Below, in pieces: positions 57,496-64,000 of a DNA stretch of 64,000 bases. This DNA comes from Nymphaea colorata (taxonomy: Eukaryota > Streptophyta > Magnoliopsida > Nymphaeales > Nymphaeaceae). Each line of letters starts with the position of its first letter. Within the stretch, counting starts at the first letter, position 1. The DNA lies in NCBI RefSeq assembly GCF_008831285.2, contig NC_045143.1, forward strand, positions 11,481,503 to 11,545,502. Reading direction: 5' to 3'. The notes under the pieces were generated by a model. It was not told where the DNA came from. It did not search any database and was given only the letters and a program-made list of their open reading frames with translations. Position numbers and translations under genes: made by a program.

Positions 57496-58995
57496 TTAAT
57501 CTTTGTGGTCACTTTCGCTGACAGAAGCACCATCCTCCTCTTCAGTGTTCTTCCCTCGATCTCCTTCACCAGCCGTCTCCTTCTTCATCTTCTCCTCCTT
57601 AGCTTTCTCCATGAATTCAATCAAGTTGCGGAGGCATGTCCTGTTCTCCTCTTCTTTCTCGTCCAAAGCTTCTGCCATCAACCTCTCTGCAACATCTGCA
57701 GGTGCCACCTGAACCTGGTCCACCTCAAAGAGCCTCCTCACCTCCTTAAAAAGTTCGTGCCATTCCAGACCTAAGTAGTTCTTGGCTAGGACCTTGAACC
57801 CTTCATAGCAACAGTAAGACATCTCTATGTGCCTGTCCATTCTCCCCGTCCTGATAAGCGCAGGGTCCAACTTTTCTATGTGATTCGTGGTGAAAATTAT
57901 GAGTCTCTCGCCTCCACAAGCAGACCACAGTCCATCTATGAAGTTGAGAAGCCCGGACAGAGTTACTCTGCTCTCATCTTTACCTCTTGAAAGCCTCCCA
58001 CCGACACCCTTCTTTTTTTCCTGCTTCTCTTCTTCCTCTTCTTCCTCCTCCTTCTTCTTCCTGCTGCCTGTCAGATCCAAAGAGCAATCTATGTCTTCTA
58101 TGACGATTATCGATTTGCTACTGGTTTCAATCATGAGCTTTCTGAGCTCGGTGTTGTCCTTGACGGAGGTGAGTTCGAGATCATAGACGTCATAGTCCAT
58201 ATAATTGGCCATGGCTGCGATCATGGTCGATTTGCCGGTCCCAGGAGGACCATATAGCAAGTAACCGCGTTTCCATGCTTTTCCGATTCGACGGTAGTAC
58301 TCCTTGCTATTTTTGAAGAAGTCCAGGTCTTTGATGATCTTGTTCTTCTTGTTGGCGTCCATGGCAACCGTTTCGAAGGTCGCCGGGTGCTCGAAAGGAA
58401 CATGACTCCACAGCTTCGTTCGGTAGCTGTGGTCGTCCATTTTAGGGTTGTTGGTGTAAAGTTTCCGGCGTCGGTTCCGGGCCTCGATCACCTTCGCCTC
58501 TTCCACGACGTGTTTCATGTACGAATCGACGACGAGTTTCCGGTGGCGCTTGTGGAAGGATAGTTTGTAGAATCGCTTCTCGTCCGGCGAGGGGTAAAAG
58601 GAAAAGGACTGAGACCGGTTCATGGACTTGCCGGAGGTCCACCAGACGGTGACGCCATGGAAGTCGTCGGTCACCTCCTCATACTCGTCCATGCTGAGGA
58701 TCAGGTTGTGGGAGTCCTTGTCCATCCTCCCCTTCAGCTTCCTTGCTCGCGTCGACGAGGTATTTGCCAGGTACGTCTCGATTGAGCCATAGGCCAAGCT
58801 GTACCTCAGCCACTCGCCGCTGAGCTCGTCGATCCGGATGTCGACATACGGGTTGAACACCTCCACCACCGTCCGCCATCTCCTCATCAGGAAGCTCCGG
58901 ATGGTATAGGGGAGGAAGTCTTTCGCAGTGGTTGCCAGGCACGCGAATAGTGAGACTAAAACGGATCCCCAGGTCATCCATAACTGGCTCTCCAT
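57496..58995 (-). CDS. AAA-ATPase, plant BCS1-like (HSR4/ASD family), 499 aa
   Basis: A single-exon, uninterrupted frame of usual family length. An N-terminal hydrophobic segment (about residues 7-24) may anchor it in a mitochondrial or ER membrane. The AAA-associated N-terminal domain (about 30-130) has FNPYVDIRIDEL. The AAA core has Walker A GPPGTGKS (249-256), Walker B IIVIEDID (296-303), TTN (369-371, sensor 1) and RTGRMDRHI (382-390, arginine-finger region). A run of K and E (313-330) inserts after Walker B, and the C-terminal 50 residues are charged. All catalytic residues are present. Known members hydrolyse ATP to remodel or translocate protein substrates and several respond to stress, salicylate or pathogens; the substrate here is unknown. 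The start is the first ATG of the frame, with a TATA-like box about 45 bp upstream. Confidence 0.95.
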   Translation of the reverse strand: MESQLWMTWGSVLVSLFACLATTAKDFLPYTIRSFLMRRWRTVVEVFNPYVDIRIDELSGEWLRYSLAYGSIETYLANTSSTRARKLKGRMDKDSHNLILSMDEYEEVTDDFHGVTVWWTSGKSMNRSQSFSFYPSPDEKRFYKLSFHKRHRKLVVDSYMKHVVEEAKVIEARNRRRKLYTNNPKMDDHSYRTKLWSHVPFEHPATFETVAMDANKKNKIIKDLDFFKNSKEYYRRIGKAWKRGYLLYGPPGTGKSTMIAAMANYMDYDVYDLELTSVKDNTELRKLMIETSSKSIIVIEDIDCSLDLTGSRKKKEEEEEEEEKQEKKKGVGGRLSRGKDESRVTLSGLLNFIDGLWSACGGERLIIFTTNHIEKLDPALIRTGRMDRHIEMSYCCYEGFKVLAKNYLGLEWHELFKEVRRLFEVDQVQVAPADVAERLMAEALDEKEEENRTCLRNLIEFMEKAKEEKMKKETAGEGDRGKNTEEEDGASVSESDHKD

Positions 58996-59036
58996 TGCTG
59001 TGCTCTAGCGAGGATAATTCAGTGAAAGGTAGTGCA

Positions 59037-59046
59037 ATATATATAA
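59037..59046 (-). promoter_or_regulatory. TATA-like box of the AAA-ATPase gene
   Basis: On the minus strand AATTATATATATTGC lies about 42-51 bp before the start codon at 58995. If used, the untranslated leader would be only some 15-20 nt. Confidence 0.45.
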
Positions 59047-59155
59047 TTGGACATTCTCAAGAACAGATCAAACATAGCTCAATTTGTATGCAAATTATAT
59101 TTCAGGTTCACTTTCTTGGTCGACAAGATCATGACATGGAAAATTAATGAGTGCT

Positions 59156-59160
<5 letters not shown>

Positions 59161-59231
<71 letters not shown>
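59161..59231. repeat. (CT)n and (TA)n compound microsatellite
   Basis: (CT) from 59161 to 59186, then T5, then (TA) from 59191 to 59231, about 170 bp upstream of the AAA-ATPase start. Confidence 0.95.
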
Positions 59232-59233
<2 letters not shown>

Positions 59234-59909
59234 CCAAACTTGCGTACGATGAGGTCAGGCACTGCCCTCAGCATTATTTAAAGATCCACGCCTGGAAGGG
59301 ATCGAAGGCATAATATATACCTATAATTCTTATACAGTCTTTTACTTGTCCTTTGATGCTTATAATCAATTGAATGAATCCGCAACTTGAGGTGCACCAG
59401 GGTAGTCTCTCTCCTTCTGTTTTGTCCACTTGATGTGATTATCAAGGTGCTCGATCCGGAAAGTCCTTGGAATTGGGTGTCAAATTGCGTGTACAAACTC
59501 TACTAAATTGTATACGCTGCAAAAAATCTTTCTACCATTTTAAGCGAAAATTTTGATATTCATGCTTCAAACCCCAGAAGCCATCTATTTATTAGGCATA
59601 TATATATATAAATATAACGTCAAACTAAATCATGCTGGCCATATTAGAGGGTATCTGGATTTGGGTGCCACTCCACCATATGTGTTACATACAACTGAAA
59701 CAATCTCCATCACTTATAAGTTAGGTAATAGCACGTGAAGGTCTCACTGTATTTTCTGCCTGAAATGCTTACTTTCCTGCCACTCATGCTAGTCGTGCAT
59801 TTTCTCTTAAGTCCATTTAGCTTGCGCCAGATAGTACAAGAAATTTACTTTCAGTTTACAAATGTGGCAAGGACAATGGTGTCATTTCTGAATTCAATCT
59901 CAACAAATA

Positions 59910-62640
59910 CTTGTGAAGGATTACAAGGCAACAACCATTCTACTGGAAGGCGCCAGTCATCAAGGCTTATATCATTTTCAATTAACAAAATTAGGAACTA
60001 ACAATAAAGTGACCATCACTGCTCTTGAACATGTTTTGTCTATGTATGGTTTGCCAATTTTAGATAAGTACTCTTTCAAAAATGCTTGTGAGGATTATCA
60101 AATGGGCAAAAGTCATGCCTTGCTAACACAAGTCTTTAAGCATTGCTTGAGAACATTTGGATATAGTCATTTCTGATGTTTGGGAACCTTCACCTATTCC
60201 ATTTATGCGCAGCATAAGTTTTGTTGATGCTAGTTCTTATTTTCAGTATCTATTCATCGTAAAGCATTGGTGTGGTTCAATTCTTCAACCCTGAGGTAGA
60301 AAATTTGTTTGATGCAAAAATCAAGTATTCTCACAATGATTGGGGTGGCAAATTTTGAAATGTCTCAACTTCTCTCAGAAACTGTGGAATAGATCATCAT
60401 GTCTTATACCATCCACGAGGAAAATAGCAAGATGAAGCAAAAACACAAACACATTGTTGAGACAGCACTAACCCTTCTTGCTTAATCTGGAATACTACAA
60501 AAAGATTGGCATTATGCTCTTCGCCCGACTATATTTATTATAAATTGCATGTTATCACTAGTTACAAAAATGATATCATGTTTCAAGTGTTTTTTCAGCA
60601 AGCTCCGGAATACAAGTTTCTCATGGTATTTGGATATACATGCTATTCATGCTTTCCACAGTTTCATATACATAAGATGGATTTTCAGAGTAAGTTGTGT
60701 ATATTCATTGGTTATAGCTCGCAACACAAAGGTTGCTTGTGTTTTGATACTTCCTCAGTTCAATATACATAAGATGGAATTCATTGGTTAGAGCTTGCCA
60801 CACAAAGAGTTCTTCTGTTTTGATACTTCCTGCATTTAACAAGTGGTTACAAGTTGGCATGCTGTATTTGACTAGTGATGTTTTCAATTCAAAGGAAACT
60901 GCACCATTGACACCCCATGTCACCACCTCGCCCATACTGATTCCTATTTCTACTCCATTTCTCACTACATTTTTACCAAAAATATTCACCTTTTAACCAT
61001 GACTAATCCTTTTAGCTCGAGTCCACCGGCGGTACAAGATTCTTCATTATCTCCTCATGCAATGACCTTTCCATTCTATGGATCACCCAACATGAGACAC
61101 AGTCTATCATTAAACCTACTTCTCAACAAGTCACCCACCAACCTCAAGACTTCATTAGTCCTTAGAACTTACACAGCGACCACACATTCTGAAACTGGCT
61201 TTCTTCAAACTAAGATCTATCTAACCACAACCAATGTGAACCTAGAGCAAGAACCCTCACCTATATATCTTCAAGCCATCAAAAGTCATCATTGGCAATG
61301 TTGCAATGGAAGAAGAATACACAACACATCTGAAAAAAGAAACTCAGAAGTTTGTAAATCCTTCATCTGATCCTAATGTGGTAGGAAGCAAATGGGTCTT
61401 CAAGATGAAGTGCAATGCTGGTAAATCTCTACACCAATATAAAACTTGTCTAGCGGCAGGGGTTGTATTCAACAAGAAGGGGTTGATTAGAGTGACACTA
61501 TTAATCCTGTTGTTAAGATTCCAACTATTTGGATGATTTTTACTGTAGCTATTTACAAAGGATGGACAATTATCCAGTTGGATGTCTTCAATGATCTTCT
61601 TAGTAGTGAACTCATTGCAGAGGTTTATATGGACCAACCACAGTGTCTTATTTATCCTCAAAGGCCCTTCTCTTTATATTTTTAGTGACACCCTAGTCCT
61701 ATGTTTGCATATTTATGTGGATGACACCATTCTCATAGGAATCTCTTATGCGACAAGTGTTTAGACCATTGACAAGTTGGGAAAAAGAATCCTAATTTAA
61801 AACACTTTGGTGCTTTACATTTGTTTCTCGATATTGACGTGACAAAAACAGCTCATGGCATTTCCATAACACAACAAAATATATATTTGAACTCTCAGCT
61901 AATGCATAATGGAAAATGCCAAAATAATTCCTACTCGTATGTTGATATCTTCTAAACATGTTCAAGTTGATGGACTACTTTTCTCTACTCCTACTTACCA
62001 TCATCAAATAGCATGGGTAGTAGAATGCCTCAAACTGACATGGCCTAATCTCTACTTTGTGGTGAATAAAGTATGTCAATACATGAAAAACACACACCGA
62101 CGTAAATTGGAGTGCCAATGAGTGTATTCTATGATATGTCAAAGGTGCTACTACCTACAATACTCATGTCACCTTCATCATCTCTTGAACTCTTAGCTTA
62201 TGCGACATAGATTAGCCCAGCAATCTTGATGGCTGTTAGCCCGTTTTTCCAATGGCAGTTTCACTGGTTTCCTATTGTACTCATAAACATTTTATAGTTG
62301 CACAGTCTAACATTGAGGCTTATACCAAGTTCTTGCAAATACAATTGCTGAAAATATTTCTTTTATTCTATATCATTAGCTTTTGCACAGATTTTCTCTA
62401 TGGTTCTTTGTTGTGGTGATCTCAAAGGTTCTACTTCATCAATAAATCCAATTTTTCATCAACAAGAGAAGCACATCAAAGTTGATGTGCATTTTATTTA
62501 AGACCACATTGCCAAGGGCTACAAGGGCCACATTCCAGATCAAGATAAGCTTGATGATGTTATGACTGAAGCACTCTCCTTAGATTGGTTCCTGACCTTG
62601 AGACAAGCTCAATATGCATTCCCTCAAGTTGAGCTTAAGG
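59910..62640 (+). pseudogene. Ty1/copia pol relic, heavily decayed
   Basis: Plus-strand pieces in order: the pre-integrase region (KDYKATTILLEGASHQGLYH, LPILDKYSF, CQMGKSH-like) at 59913-60130; integrase debris around 60160-60760; RT start NVVGSKWVFKMKCNA at 61375-61420, QLDVFNDLL near 61575 and YVDDTIL near 61715; RT tail around 61800-62100; RNase H and HIKVDVHFI near 62470. It ends with GTTGAGCTTAAGGGG at about 62630, a polypurine-like tract. Dozens of stops and shifts. No LTR pair was identified; sequence from 62650 could be a 3' LTR (TGAGTGTAAGATATG). Confidence 0.75.
60660..60840 (+). repeat. Local tandem duplication in the copia relic
   Basis: The segment ATACATAAGATGGA...TTCATTGGTTA...GTTTTGATACTTCCT occurs twice, about 105 bp apart, within the integrase debris. 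Confidence 0.65.
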
Positions 62641-62659
62641 GGAAATATGAGTGTAAGAT

Positions 62660-64000
62660 ATGATACCAACATTGGAATCCACAATGACCTAAACCACAAC
62701 AGAAAAACAATATATGAGTAAACCTATAAGGGTCAAATAAGATGATTTACACATCCAAATCAGTAAGGAAAAATAAGAGATGTTACCAAGATTGTTTTTA
62801 AAGTCAAGGGATTGGTTAATCTCTTCTAAATGTAAAGGGGTATAAAAGGAAAGGCCAACCCGATATATGGTGCAATCTGATGAAATATGAAAATGCCTCA
62901 TCAGAAATGAATTAGAATTCAAAAACTTTCTTGAATTGCAATATGGGATATGAAAATACAAGTCTGAATTTTTTTGCTATAAAATGAAACCATAAAAAGA
63001 ATCTCGGTCATTCTTTGACCATAATTTAGTGGATAAATGAAGGCTGCATAAGTAATAGAATATTGGCAACATGCACAACCATTTATGTTAGTTCCATTGA
63101 GGAAAGCATAAATACAGATGATATTTTACCAGTTTCAGATCGTATTAAGATCTTTGGTGCATTCTTAGTGTCACAAAAAATGTATGAGTACTAATGATTG
63201 AATGAGATTTTATCTTCTTTATTGACACTCACTTATCAATTTTGCGTGTTCCACATGTATTATTAGTATTGTCCTTCTTTAAATTGGATGATTTTGCACA
63301 CTTATTTTGTATTATTAATACCTTGTGGATATATGAACAATATACATTACTCAATAAAACAACGATTGCAAAATCATATTACTCAAAAGCACATTGATTG
63401 AAAGATTCATTTTTCATTAATCAATAATTTTTTATAACAGCTTTGTCTCTATTTTGCAAATAGGCTGCTTACTATGATTTTAGGTATTTCAATAGCATTT
63501 ACAATATCTTAGTTCAAAATAGCTAGGATCCACTTATAAAACTTATAGACATTCATTTCCTCATGTACTTTTATTGTCTCCATGTTCATGCCCCACAATA
63601 TTTGCTATTCAAGTAACTGTTATAAAAAAAAAAATGGTTACGATAATAGGCACTAATAAAAAGCTGAACTTTGTTAGACACCTTGGGAGATGACACATTG
63701 TTGTAGAAGCAAGTTTCCAATTGCGTACAGATAAAAGGTTTGCTAAGCATCCGTGCCACGTATAGCATCCCATTTTATCTTAATATGCCCAATGTTCTCA
63801 ATAGATATTTTTGAGAAGTAGTAGCATCATTAGTATGCAAAGTTTGATACTACAAGCACATATTGTATCGGGCATTTAATATGGCAAAAAAGGAAATGAC
63901 ACTAGGACTCTAGTATGAGCAACATGCATTGATATGATGGCAAAAAAGACAATAGAACTACACCATTACCATAATTCATAGCTGCATTTGGTGCTAAGAA
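62660..64000. other. Intergenic, no gene seen
   Basis: AT-rich, with short frames only. The first few hundred bases may be LTR sequence of the copia relic to the left; the rest shows no recognisable feature. Confidence 0.4.

Overview
The window is nuclear DNA of a flowering plant. Spliceosomal GT-AG introns, plant-type Ty1/copia elements primed by initiator Met tRNA, hAT elements, a tRNA-derived SINE and two recognisable plant genes all support this. It is AT-rich and most of the length is transposon-derived. The species was not identified; the long, transposon-filled introns suggest a medium to large genome.

Two host genes can be supported, both on the minus strand. The first is COG3 (Sec34), subunit 3 of the conserved oligomeric Golgi tethering complex. 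It was reconstructed exon by exon: 26 coding exons between 45916 (start) and 1709 (stop), summing to 2352 nt (783 codons plus stop), spread over 44.2 kb. Exons 5-26 lie at 1.7-24.6 kb and exons 1-4 at 42.7-45.9 kb, separated by an 18.2 kb intron. The second is an intact single-exon AAA-ATPase of the plant BCS1-like/HSR4-ASD family at 57496-58995, with a TATA-like box just upstream.

The COG3 introns hold most of the transposable elements. Intron 4 (24569-42745) carries a 3.04 kb solo LTR with a perfect target duplication (24968-28006), an old minus-strand copia element (29309-38181) interrupted by a very young intact plus-strand copia element (31325-36490), a decayed hAT element with a perfect 8 bp target duplication (38263-41698) and AT-rich repeats. 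Intron 8 carries a 2.5 kb element with terminal inverted repeats and a TAA duplication (18981-21522). It has captured exons and introns of a nicastrin (gamma-secretase subunit) gene, plus the 3' part of a second, unidentified gene. Introns 2 and 23 each carry one copy of a small hAT-like MITE with its target duplication. Introns 7 and 21 carry deleted relatives of the intron-4 hAT.

From 47 to 57 kb and from 59 to 64 kb the DNA is intergenic and made of old retroelement debris: gypsy-like gag remnants, two copia pol relics, a SINE, a minisatellite and simple repeats. No rRNA or tRNA gene and no CRISPR array was seen. Product names rest on recalled family sequences and motifs; no search was run.
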